From the NCBI GenBank assembly GCA_017503065.1, contig JAFVTT010000005.1, positions 10,652-74,651 of the forward strand: DNA of 64,000 nt, given 5' to 3'. Made by a program: the position numbers and the translations under genes. A model generated the notes under the pieces. It was not told the DNA's origin. It searched no databases and saw only the letters and a list, made by a program, of their open reading frames with translations. The stretch's first letter is position 1, and every line of letters starts with the position of its first letter. The stretch is from Bacteroidaceae bacterium. Its GTDB lineage: Bacteria; Bacteroidota; Bacteroidia; Bacteroidales; Bacteroidaceae. This document shows, in pieces, positions 17,131-25,678 of this stretch.

Positions 17131-18611
17131 CTGTATTTTCCATTATCAAAGTCAAATCTGTCTGCAAGCGATATGCCGGTGGCAAAGTCGTGCAAGGTCA
17201 ATTGGCGTATCTTGTAGTAGTTCAGCCAGTAGTTCTGTAGTGCTGAGATATAGTTTTTGTGTGCCTCCTGCTGACGGGCAAGCGAGAGGGTGAGACTATT
17301 GACATCTGCTTTGCCTATTATAAAGCGCTTCTTGGTTTGGTCGTAGGCAATTTCTGCCAGTTCCAAAGCCTCTGCGGCGCTGGCAATCAGATGCTGTTGT
17401 ATGGTGAAGTCGTTAACAGTCATACTAACTTCTTCTTCCAGATTTATCTCTTCCTGTCTGGCTGTAATCTTCGCCACATTCAGATTGTTAATCGCCATAT
17501 TGAACTTACCCTTCCTTACCCCCCAATCTACCAATGGAATGGAGATGCTCACGCTCACGAGTTCCTGTTGCAATGGATTGGAATAGGCACCCTTGAATGT
17601 TTCTGCCACCTGATTGAAGCCTATGCTGGCATTTACACTGGCATTCATGCGCGACTCCACTCTGGTTTTGTTCACATACCTTTCCGCCTCCAATATGTTC
17701 TGCCTTTGATGCAGATATTGCGGATTGTTTCTTTTTGCCATGTCCAACGCCACTTCCAAGGGTATGGATATATCGTGCGGACGTCCAGGCAGGTCTATTT
17801 CTATTTCCGTATCCTTGTCCATATTCAAGAACAGGGCCAAGGCAAACCTGGCACGTTTCAAGGCCATCTGCGCGTTCTCCAGCGTGTTTTGTGCATTCAC
17901 CCTGTCCAACTGCAATGTCAGCAGGTCGGCCTGTGATATGACGGCTATCTTCTGACGCTCCAGCCCGATTTTATACAGAGTGTCGGTGGATATCATATTC
18001 TCCTTTGCCAATCTATGGTCGGCCTGTGCCATAGCCAGATTGAAGAAATGCCTGACGGCCTCCTCAGAAAGAACCTCGGTGTTATAGATAAACTCTTTCT
18101 TGGCTCTCTCAAATTTCAGCGGTTCTATCTTTCTTTCCCAACGGAATGCATTGTAGCCAATCAGGTTCTGGGAGTAGCCTATGCGTAGTGGTATGCTGGA
18201 GAACTGTGTGGACTTTGTTTCTCCAAAATTGCGCATATATTCCAGATTGGAATCAATATAGAACGTACCACCCAACCAATCAAAGTTCTGGCGGATGCTA
18301 AGTCCTCCGCCGGCACTGAACATCTGTTGCTGGCGATACACATCCGTGTCGTTACCCGAATCATAGCGTTGCGTGATGTAGCGATAGTATCGTGCCGGCA
18401 TCAGCTCCAACGTCAGGCTGGGCAGACGGTTGGCCTTGTATGTTCGATATTCCCAATAGCCGGACAGGTACATATTTTTGTATCTGAATGCCGCAAGCGA
18501 ACTCTCCTTGGCCAGTTCTAATGTTTTGGCGAGGTTCAGCCTCACCGTGTGCTGTGCATAGCCTACGAGCATTGACAGACATAGGCATACAGTTGTTGTT
18601 ATCCTCTTCAT
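17127..18611 (-). CDS. TolC-family outer-membrane efflux protein
   Basis: 494 residues from the ATG that overlaps the upstream permease stop (ATGA at 18608-18611). A signal peptide follows (MKRITTTVCLCLSMLVGYAQ). Longer starts would lie inside the upstream gene and spoil the signal peptide. Two copies of the outer-membrane efflux repeat are visible: helices such as LLTLQLDRVNAQNTLENAQMAL and, near the C-terminus, YDQTKKRFIIGKADVNSLTLSLARQQEAHKNYI. TolC-type trimers form the exit duct for RND pumps. It sits between two permease genes and is coupled to both by 4-nt overlaps, so this duct most likely serves both. The C-terminal residues border a repeat fragment. Confidence 0.85.
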   Translation of the reverse strand: MKRITTTVCLCLSMLVGYAQHTVRLNLAKTLELAKESSLAAFRYKNMYLSGYWEYRTYKANRLPSLTLELMPARYYRYITQRYDSGNDTDVYRQQQMFSAGGGLSIRQNFDWLGGTFYIDSNLEYMRNFGETKSTQFSSIPLRIGYSQNLIGYNAFRWERKIEPLKFERAKKEFIYNTEVLSEEAVRHFFNLAMAQADHRLAKENMISTDTLYKIGLERQKIAVISQADLLTLQLDRVNAQNTLENAQMALKRARFALALFLNMDKDTEIEIDLPGRPHDISIPLEVALDMAKRNNPQYLHQRQNILEAERYVNKTRVESRMNASVNASIGFNQVAETFKGAYSNPLQQELVSVSISIPLVDWGVRKGKFNMAINNLNVAKITARQEEINLEEEVSMTVNDFTIQQHLIASAAEALELAEIAYDQTKKRFIIGKADVNSLTLSLARQQEAHKNYISALQNYWLNYYKIRQLTLHDFATGISLADRFDFDNGKYR

Positions 18612-21600
18612 ATTAGCGATTCTTTTCTTCTGTAGATAAACCAATAGATCAGTGGGATGATGAACAGACTCACCAGTGTACCCAATAGCATTGAACCTGT
18701 CATCGCTATTGCCAAAGGCCTCTGCAATTCCGACCCCATATCGTTTGAGAATAGCAGAGGTGCCATCGCTACAATGGTTGTGAGCGATGTCATCACAATG
18801 GGTCGCAAGCGTCTGATGCCTGCCGTATGTATTGCCTGCATAAGCGGAGTGCCGGCCTTGCGCAATTCGTTGATAGAGTCAATCTTCAGTATCGAGTCGT
18901 TCACCACAATGCCACAAGTTACTATGATACCTATGGCCGACATAAGATTGAGCGTGTGACCGAAGACCCACAAAGATGCTAGAGCGAAGGCTACATCAAT
19001 GGGTATCTCCACCAAAACAATCAAAGGTTGCAGGAAACTTTCAAACTGAGCGCAGAGGATGAAGTACATCAGCAGGATGGATACAAACAGGATTACCGTC
19101 AGTTCGCCTATCATCTTCTTGTTGGAGAAGAAACTGCCCGAGAAGTCTGCCTCCCAGTCGCCTGTTTGTCTTACTGCCTTCCTAATGTCGTTCATCAGTT
19201 GGGGCGCATCCTCGATATCAAAGAAACTGATGGGGATATATTCGCCGTCTTTTCCAGCCGTAATACATTTCAGGTCTTCAGATGGAACCACCTTTACCAA
19301 CCAGTTCAATGGAATGTGGCTTACCTCACCATTCTTGTCTGCTTGTGATTGTACCAAGGTATTCATCAGTATTTCGTTGATACTTTGCTCTTCGCCGACA
19401 ATGCTAATGGGCAGGTATTGTTGGAAGGAACGAAGTGTGGATACCTTGTTATCCTTAAAGGCTGTGCGCAGTAAGCGCGTCACTTCATTGTAGGAAACAT
19501 TATACAGCAAAAGGCGCTCTCGGTTCACCACGATGTTCATCTGATTGCGCAATGCTATGCCTTCGCTCTTGATTCCCGTTTGTCGCATGATGGCATTTTC
19601 CACATTATGTAGCGAAGATGGGTCAGGCGTTAGTGAATGGTTGCTGGGATGCAACTGTGCCACTATGTCAGCTTCGCCCGTGACGAACAACTTTTCAAAG
19701 ATAGTTTCAGGAGGTGAGAAAGTCAGCACCGTCAAAGGATACTCGTCCCTGACGATTTTGTCAAGTTCTTCCTGCAATGTTTTTATTCCTTCCGATTGCT
19801 CCGTTTTGAAGTAAAGTTCTGCTTCGGTAGCAGACAACTTGCTACCGTCATTCAGAATATAGTCCTGTATGCCCACATAGGCAGTGTGCTCAGTCACCAT
19901 TTTTTCAATTCTTCTTGTCAGTGCGTTGATGCGCCTATGGTTCTCGTCCACATGTATGTTCTCGTTCCAATCTATGCGCATGACCAGTTCGTTCTGCTCA
20001 ATTTCCGGCATGCGCTCCTTCTCCAGATATGAAAATAGGAAGAAGCATAGTGGTAGTGTAGCCAAGGTCATGGCAATGCTCAGTTTCTTGTGCCTGAACA
20101 CCCAGAGGATGCCTTCATCGTAGAAGCGTTCTAACCAGCCATTCTTCTTTTCATTCTTGTAGAATCTCTTTGAGAGGAATCCTTTCCTGCGTATCCCCAT
20201 TCGATAGAACAAAAGATAGATAACCGGCAACAGCATAATACCTATTATATATGATACCGACAAACCAGTCGCTATGGAAAAGGCCTGGTCCATGAAAATA
20301 GCACCTGCAATGCCGCTCATGAATATCAGAGGTACGAACACCGCCACTGTGGTTAGCATGGAACTGAGCATTGGGGTGATGACCTCGGTAGTCCCTGTTG
20401 CACACGCCCTCCGCAAGGAATATCCATGCTCACGATACTGCGATATATTTTCCGTTACGATAATGGAATTGTCTATCATCATACCCACGGCCAGTATCAA
20501 GCCCGATAGTGAAATGATATTCAATGATATCTTGAACAGATAGAACAAGAAGAATGTAATAACCACCGACACTGTCATGCTCAGTCCTATTAGCATTGGC
20601 GAACGTACATCGCCCAGGAAATATATTGCCACGAAGAAAATCAGCAGAAAGCCTATAATGAAGTTCTCCTGCAAGTTGGAGATACTGTAGTCTAACAGTT
20701 CTGTCTGATTGCGGCATACCTGAAATTCAATGTCTGGATACATTGTAGCAAAATGGTCTGTTGTTTCCTTCAGCTTTGCCTTCATCGCATCCATGTTCTC
20801 GTCGCTCTGTTTGATGATTGCCAGTGTTACGGCACGCTTGCCACCAGCAACAGACATTCCCTGTCGTTTTTGCGACACAATATCCACCTTGCAAAGATCT
20901 TTCAGTTGCATAAGTCTTTCTCCCTTGCGGATGTAGATGTTTTCCACATCCTGCTGAGTACGGAGTAGGGTGGAGATACGCACGTTATATTCGTAATAAC
21001 CGTCGCGTATCAGCATACTGCCTGGTTCCACGTTGTTAGAGGCCAAGGCACTCTCTATGTCGGCAATGGTTATGCCAGTGATGGAAAGTTTTTCCTGGTC
21101 GGGTACTATCTGAAGCATACGTCCTGGCACACCGGTGATGTCTGCCATTGCTACTTCGGATAACTGCTCTATACGCCTTTTAACCACATTCTCTGCCAAC
21201 TCGCACATATTCAGAAAGCGTACCTCGTCAGTATCTTCATAGGGCTTGTCGTCTTTCAAGGTCATATTAAGGTATAGTACAGGTATGTCCGTTGCACTTG
21301 CCTTGATGGCCTTGGGACGCTCCGTTTCCTTTGGCAGACTGTTCATAGCGGCATCAATCTTCTCGTTCACTTCGATAAATGCCAAGTCGGTATTTACTCC
21401 AAAATCAAACTCCAGGCGTATGATGCCATCTCCGTCGCGTGTCTCACTTTTTATTTCACGTAATCCAGATACTTGCAATAATTGTCGGCGCAATGGAGCC
21501 ACCACCGTATTTTCCAGTTCTCTGGCAGAAGAATTCTCGCCAGAAACTTGCACGGTGATTTGTGGTATGGCAATATCTGGTAGTAGCGATACCGGTAATG

Positions 21601-21685
21601 TAAAATACGTAATTATACCGATAACGAAGCACGCTGTAAATGCCATCATCACCGCGATAGGTCGTTGTAATAGAAACTTTACCAT
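18608..21685 (-). CDS. RND-family efflux permease, first subunit of the island
   Basis: 1025 residues beginning MVKFLLQRPIAVMMAFTACF, a canonical RND TM1. Large periplasmic loops (~30-330 and ~560-860) flank TM2-6 and TM8-12. TM4 reads LILAVGMMIDNSIIVTENI, with a single Asp where AcrB has two; TM10 reads GIIVTCGIVVNDSILKIDSI. The C-terminus is short (YRRKESLI). It looks like the hydrophobe/amphiphile-type branch common in Bacteroidetes rather than a metal exporter; the substrate cannot be told. It is preceded by the adaptor gene across a 69-bp repeat-bearing gap and overlaps the TolC-like gene by 4 nt. Confidence 0.9.
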   Translation of the reverse strand: MVKFLLQRPIAVMMAFTACFVIGIITYFTLPVSLLPDIAIPQITVQVSGENSSARELENTVVAPLRRQLLQVSGLREIKSETRDGDGIIRLEFDFGVNTDLAFIEVNEKIDAAMNSLPKETERPKAIKASATDIPVLYLNMTLKDDKPYEDTDEVRFLNMCELAENVVKRRIEQLSEVAMADITGVPGRMLQIVPDQEKLSITGITIADIESALASNNVEPGSMLIRDGYYEYNVRISTLLRTQQDVENIYIRKGERLMQLKDLCKVDIVSQKRQGMSVAGGKRAVTLAIIKQSDENMDAMKAKLKETTDHFATMYPDIEFQVCRNQTELLDYSISNLQENFIIGFLLIFFVAIYFLGDVRSPMLIGLSMTVSVVITFFLFYLFKISLNIISLSGLILAVGMMIDNSIIVTENISQYREHGYSLRRACATGTTEVITPMLSSMLTTVAVFVPLIFMSGIAGAIFMDQAFSIATGLSVSYIIGIMLLPVIYLLFYRMGIRRKGFLSKRFYKNEKKNGWLERFYDEGILWVFRHKKLSIAMTLATLPLCFFLFSYLEKERMPEIEQNELVMRIDWNENIHVDENHRRINALTRRIEKMVTEHTAYVGIQDYILNDGSKLSATEAELYFKTEQSEGIKTLQEELDKIVRDEYPLTVLTFSPPETIFEKLFVTGEADIVAQLHPSNHSLTPDPSSLHNVENAIMRQTGIKSEGIALRNQMNIVVNRERLLLYNVSYNEVTRLLRTAFKDNKVSTLRSFQQYLPISIVGEEQSINEILMNTLVQSQADKNGEVSHIPLNWLVKVVPSEDLKCITAGKDGEYIPISFFDIEDAPQLMNDIRKAVRQTGDWEADFSGSFFSNKKMIGELTVILFVSILLMYFILCAQFESFLQPLIVLVEIPIDVAFALASLWVFGHTLNLMSAIGIIVTCGIVVNDSILKIDSINELRKAGTPLMQAIHTAGIRRLRPIVMTSLTTIVAMAPLLFSNDMGSELQRPLAIAMTGSMLLGTLVSLFIIPLIYWFIYRRKESLI

Positions 21686-21694
21686 AAGACTAAG

Positions 21695-21775
21695 TTATAT
21701 AGAATCCGCTTTTGGCAATGCGCAGACTTATTCGCTAAAGTTCATCAAACTTCGCTAGTCTGTTTTCACAATGCT
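21695..21775. repeat. Decayed copy of dispersed repeat at adaptor/permease junction
   Basis: On the minus strand the run ACTAGCGAAGTTTGATGAAC, then AGCGAATAAG, then GCGCATTGCC parallels ACTTGCGGAGCTTGATGAGC...AGCGAATAA at 39585-39630 and CGAATAAGCGAGCGAATTGCC upstream of pfp. It provides the last codons of the adaptor (IVKTD) and the gap to the next gene. Confidence 0.45.
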
Positions 21776-22822
21776 TTCATGTGCCAGATTGACATTGCCC
21801 GCAGTAATTACAGTCATCCCCTCTTTTAACTCGCTGCCTTCTGTATTCATAAGGGTGTATTCGGTCATATTTTCCAACCCTGTTTGAACATAGTTCCACA
21901 TGGCGATGCTGTCTTGCAGAGTGAAAAGCACCTGTTTGCCAGAGCGTAAAACGATAGCAGTTTTGGGTACAACAAATTGATCGGGCACAACACGCTTTAC
22001 ACTAACACGCACATTCATGCCGTCAAACAGTTTTTGCCCGTCGTTTATCGTTGCTTTTACGCGAACCATACCGTTACTGTCAATCAAAGGGTTTATTTCG
22101 GTGATTTTGCCAGTAAACGTTTCCTGTGTGGAGGTATAAGGCTTTATCTCCACTTTGTCGCCCTGTTTTATTAGTGGAAATTCACTTTCCAAAACAGTAA
22201 AGTCAACATCCATGGAGGAGCAACCGACAATACGGCAGAACGCAGAGCCACTTTTGGATGTATTATATAGTTTGTCAAACAGATTGGCTACTATCCCATC
22301 AAAGGGAGCAACAAGTGTGGCTTGTTCCACATCATGTAGTGCTGCTTCGTATTGTACCTTTGCCTGATGATAACCGCTTTTGATCCTTGCAAGTTCTACA
22401 ATGTCTTCAGGTATAGCGCTGATATTGTCTATGGCATAGCCTTGTCCGATGAGCACATCCTGCATTTCCAGTGTAGCTTGTGCCAAGGAATTCTTGCGCT
22501 GGGCCAAGATGTTGTTCAATTTAAACATATCCAACTCAGCCAGTTTCTGGCCTTTGCGTACACTGGTGCCGTTCTTCACCCATATCTTTGCTATAACTTC
22601 AGACGTACGGAAATACAATTCTGCACTCTCCCTGGCCACTATTTTGCCATTGCTTACCAGTTCGTGATGAAAGTCTCCTTTTGTAAGAGTCATCACCTTT
22701 ACGCCTTCCCTTTCTACGGGGAGATTAGTGCTTGTATTTTCCTGTTCGGGAGTATTGGTTTGTGTTCCCGAACAGGAAATAAGCATGGTTGAGAGCAAAC
22801 ATCCTAAAAGTTTATTCCTCAT
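21755..22822 (-). CDS. RND periplasmic adaptor (membrane-fusion) lipoprotein
   Basis: 355 residues. The lipoprotein signal MRNKLLGCLLSTMLISC gives acylated Cys-17. Then come a disordered linker (GTQTNTPEQENTS), a first barrel/lipoyl half (ELYFRTSEVIAKIWVKNGTSVRKGQKLAELD), an alpha-hairpin (~105-165), a second lipoyl half (ATLVAPFDGIVANLFDKLYN), beta-barrel (VEIKPYTSTQETFTGKITEINPLID), and a membrane-proximal domain. This is the HlyD/AcrA-type architecture that joins an RND permease to a TolC duct. It is the only adaptor gene in the operon, so both permeases would have to share it. Thirteen bp separate it from the upstream propeller gene. Confidence 0.88.
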   Translation of the reverse strand: MRNKLLGCLLSTMLISCSGTQTNTPEQENTSTNLPVEREGVKVMTLTKGDFHHELVSNGKIVARESAELYFRTSEVIAKIWVKNGTSVRKGQKLAELDMFKLNNILAQRKNSLAQATLEMQDVLIGQGYAIDNISAIPEDIVELARIKSGYHQAKVQYEAALHDVEQATLVAPFDGIVANLFDKLYNTSKSGSAFCRIVGCSSMDVDFTVLESEFPLIKQGDKVEIKPYTSTQETFTGKITEINPLIDSNGMVRVKATINDGQKLFDGMNVRVSVKRVVPDQFVVPKTAIVLRSGKQVLFTLQDSIAMWNYVQTGLENMTEYTLMNTEGSELKEGMTVITAGNVNLAHESIVKTD

Positions 22823-22835
22823 TTTATATTATTCC

Positions 22836-24035
22836 TTATTTCAGTTTAACTATCATCAAGACAGGATTGTCTCCTTCTTGTAATCCTTTCAGTTGCGGAT
22901 GCTTCAAGAGTTCTGGATTACCTTCTGCTATCTGAAATATCTGGTCTGCTTCGAAGGATATAATCAATGTATTTTCGTCTAAGGCACAATGTGGAAAATA
23001 CAGATATAGTCCGTTGGTAATGTCATCCTTAAATATATTGTTCTTTATTTTATAGCATTCGCCCGTGCGTTTGTCGTAGATGGCCGTTCTTGGTTTGTTT
23101 TTGCCTTTCCCTGCCCAATAGAGATAGGGAAGAAATAGATAATTCTTTGTTTCCAAGACTGAATATCTGATATATCCGGCCGACAGCCTGTTGAAGGCCT
23201 CATCATCTCCATCCAATGCATGATACGTGTGCTCCAACTTGATTCCGTATTTTCCTGTGTCGAAGATGTATCGTTTCTTCATTCCATCCGGAGTGACAGA
23301 ATAGACGGTGTCATTTTCATATTCTTTCAGGTTGATAGTGCCGTCGTATCTCTGCAGATTGAAATCATGCAGGCCTCCATACATGTAGGATGTTCTGCTT
23401 TTTATTTCAAATAATTGGTGTCGTGAGTATTCCTTCTGGATGTTTCCGCTCAGAGTACTGATATATGCCATTATTTGTTCTTGTCCGTTGGAATTCTGTT
23501 GATATGCTACCATGGTAGAGTCGTTGAGCATCAAGAACGTATCCGGTTTCTTATTTGCTAGTGCCCCTGATTGAAGGAATTTTCCTGTTTCAAGATCATA
23601 AACATTGAAGCGTCTGCCTGTGGAGAGAATATACACTTTTCCTGCCTTTTCATCAACATCTACCTGACGGATATAATTGTATTCGCCGGGTCCCTTGCCT
23701 TGACGACCAATGTTGCGGACAAACTTACCATCTCTGGTAAATTGCATTACGTTTTTCCTGTCTCCAAAGATGAAGTATTTCGAAGTACGGTGCATCATGT
23801 TGGGCATCAGGTAGTGAACCAATCCTTCGTCGGTAGTCTCCAATCGTACGTATTCCACCGAACTGGCAATATCGCTTAGTTTCACTTCGCGCTCGATTTC
23901 CATTCCCTTTTCAAAAGGAACATGAATGGTTTGTTGAATAGGTTTCTTCTCCTCTGTTTTAGTGTCTTTGGATTGGGCATTTGTGCAAGCAGTCATCATA
24001 CCCAGGGTCAAACATCCTAAAATGTAATTTTTCAT
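22836..24035 (-). CDS. 6-bladed beta-propeller lipoprotein
   Basis: 399 residues with lipobox MKNYILGCLTLGMMTAC. After a linker, repeated blade motifs follow: VRLETTDEGLVHYLMPN, YFIFGDRKNVMQFTRDGKFVRNIG, then QGKGPGEYNYIRQVDVDEK, the hallmark G-x-G-P-G-E-Y loop of the Bacteroidetes 6-bladed beta-propeller family. The conserved ending DNPVLMIVKLK is shared with the paralogue at 24081-25211. Family function is undefined; members are surface or periplasmic lipoproteins and may bind ligands or partners. Here it directly precedes the RND adaptor, so a role as accessory or sensing subunit of the exporter is a reasonable inference. Confidence 0.85.
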   Translation of the reverse strand: MKNYILGCLTLGMMTACTNAQSKDTKTEEKKPIQQTIHVPFEKGMEIEREVKLSDIASSVEYVRLETTDEGLVHYLMPNMMHRTSKYFIFGDRKNVMQFTRDGKFVRNIGRQGKGPGEYNYIRQVDVDEKAGKVYILSTGRRFNVYDLETGKFLQSGALANKKPDTFLMLNDSTMVAYQQNSNGQEQIMAYISTLSGNIQKEYSRHQLFEIKSRTSYMYGGLHDFNLQRYDGTINLKEYENDTVYSVTPDGMKKRYIFDTGKYGIKLEHTYHALDGDDEAFNRLSAGYIRYSVLETKNYLFLPYLYWAGKGKNKPRTAIYDKRTGECYKIKNNIFKDDITNGLYLYFPHCALDENTLIISFEADQIFQIAEGNPELLKHPQLKGLQEGDNPVLMIVKLK

Positions 24036-24080
24036 AACGCTAATGTTTTTAGTTAGTAATTGATTTGAAACGATATCTGT

Positions 24081-25211
24081 TCATTCCTTGAACGCTATTA
24101 TCATCAACACGGGATTGTCATCCTCTTTGAGGTTAGAGGCTATCTCTTTCAACCTTCCCGATAGGCGCCCATCTTCATATGAATCAATCAGGAAGGATGC
24201 GCTCATTGTTTGTACGGCGATATTGCTCTGTAAGTTGGCCTGGGTAATAAACATTCCATAGAAAGAAACCTTTTGACCAACGCAATCCTTGTTTTTAAGT
24301 TCGGATTCCAGTGAGTATATCCTATTTTCCGCTTTATCCACCATATACATTACCTCTGGATAACCTACGGCTTTCTTTTGCGTATAAGTAAAGTAGTACC
24401 TTGGAGTGTTCTTTACAGGCAAGAGGAATATTGGTTCCTCCATGGTAAGTGCCGATGGTGTTCTTACACCTATTGGTACTAATATCTTTTCCGTGGTCAG
24501 AAGCCATGTGGTGTCTGATGCGTATGATGTGAGGATATAGCCATTGCTGTCCTTGACAAATGTCGTAACCTGATTGTTGACTCGCATATTGTCCGAATAA
24601 TACGAACCGCCAAAGTTGGCAGATGCTCCGAAAGAGTATTTCCCAAGGACAGAACCGCTCTTTTTGTCCAGGCGCAAATAGGTGTTTTCTATGCAATATC
24701 CTATTATTTCATCACCCATCAGGAAGAATCTCTCCATTATGTTCTGTGTGTTGCAGTGTGTGGGAAAGGAACGCTTGAAGTTACCTTTTATATCATATAC
24801 ATAGAGCTTGCATTCGGAATAACTAAGGATGTATATCTCATTCTGTGCCTTATCGTATTGTGCAAAGGACAACCAGTTGTATTCTCCAGGTCCACTGCCT
24901 TTGCGATGAAAACTATGCAGCGCTTTTCCCTTATTGTCGTGAACCAATATGCCAGAGCGTGGATTGGCACCGATGATATAGTCTTCGTCAAGGAATGCTA
25001 TTTCGCTTCCGAGCCACAACATGGAGTCGTTGCTTTCCAAGGGTACATATTTCACATCGGCAATGTCTTGGATATACATTTCCTTTTTGGGATATTCCTT
25101 TGTTACATCAAATGTCCATATATTAGCGGATGAGTCATTTACACTTTTTCCTGTGCATCCGGTTAGCAGGCATATTGCTACGAAGGCAATGTTAAATGCA
25201 TGTGTTTTCAT
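24081..25211 (-). CDS. 6-bladed beta-propeller lipoprotein, first gene of the RND operon
   Basis: 376 residues from ATG 25209-25211, giving lipobox MKTHAFNIAFVAICLLTGC. An earlier in-frame Met would lie upstream of the -7 box TACCTTTG (25246-25253). Blade motifs include VKYVPLESNDSMLWLGSE and HSFHRKGSGPGEYNWLSFAQYDK (G-S-G-P-G-E-Y loop). The C-terminus DDNPVLMIIAFKE matches that of the next gene, so the two look like an ancient tandem duplication. It heads the six-gene operon and would be the most strongly expressed member. Function is unknown beyond what the fold and neighbours suggest. Confidence 0.85.
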   Translation of the reverse strand: MKTHAFNIAFVAICLLTGCTGKSVNDSSANIWTFDVTKEYPKKEMYIQDIADVKYVPLESNDSMLWLGSEIAFLDEDYIIGANPRSGILVHDNKGKALHSFHRKGSGPGEYNWLSFAQYDKAQNEIYILSYSECKLYVYDIKGNFKRSFPTHCNTQNIMERFFLMGDEIIGYCIENTYLRLDKKSGSVLGKYSFGASANFGGSYYSDNMRVNNQVTTFVKDSNGYILTSYASDTTWLLTTEKILVPIGVRTPSALTMEEPIFLLPVKNTPRYYFTYTQKKAVGYPEVMYMVDKAENRIYSLESELKNKDCVGQKVSFYGMFITQANLQSNIAVQTMSASFLIDSYEDGRLSGRLKEIASNLKEDDNPVLMIIAFKE

Positions 25212-25245
25212 GATAATATATATATATAGGTTTGTTTGGCCGTTG

Positions 25246-25253
25246 CAAAGGTA
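25246..25253 (-). promoter_or_regulatory. -7 box of RND/propeller operon promoter
   Basis: TACCTTTG on the minus strand, 35 nt upstream of the first ATG. A CAAA (TTTG on minus, -33-like) lies at 25277-25280, 23 bp away, slightly longer than the usual spacing. A GATGTACAT box is immediately upstream at 25285-25293. Confidence 0.65.
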
Positions 25254-25284
25254 TGGCAATTGTGCCGCTACTGGCGCAAATGCC

Positions 25285-25603
25285 GATGTACATGTGGTCC
25301 TGTCTGAAAAGATTGCAAATCAGTGGTTTGTTCTGTAAGTAAGTAAAGATACCGATGTACATTGATACTTTTGGATAGAAAGTGTAGTGTCGTATAGGAC
25401 CCCAGATGGTCCTGAAACTATTCTTTCGGGCGTCCCTCGCGACTTGAAAACAAAGGAAGAGCTTCGGTAGAGTTCGCTATGGGTTTCAAAACTTGTAATA
25501 TCTCTTGTAGAGCGTGCGAATATTGATATTATTGAAAATGTACATCATGATAATATGTGATGTTGTTGAATTATAAGTGTTTAGTGCTTATGCATTGTAC
25601 ATC
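25285..25603. promoter_or_regulatory. Four GATGTACA-like boxes in the divergent promoter region
   Basis: GATGTACAT occurs at 25285-25293 and 25354-25362, and the opposite orientation ATGTACATC at 25538-25546 and TTGTACATC at 25595-25603. The two left copies point right and the two right copies point left. The outermost ones sit just upstream of the -33 regions of the two divergent promoters, a position typical of activator sites. No gene is visible in 25260-25633. Assigning them to the adjacent regulator is an inference. Confidence 0.5.
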
Positions 25604-25633
25604 ACTTTTCTTGTCTGCACCAACATATTGTTG

Positions 25634-25641
25634 TATCTTTG
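25634..25641 (+). promoter_or_regulatory. -7 box of TPR-regulator promoter
   Basis: TATCTTTG, 37 nt before ATG 25679. It shows that longer in-frame readings starting near 25577 are not translated. Confidence 0.7.
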
Positions 25642-25678
25642 CGTTCAGAAACCAATAGTTATTTCTTTCTTTTCTCTT

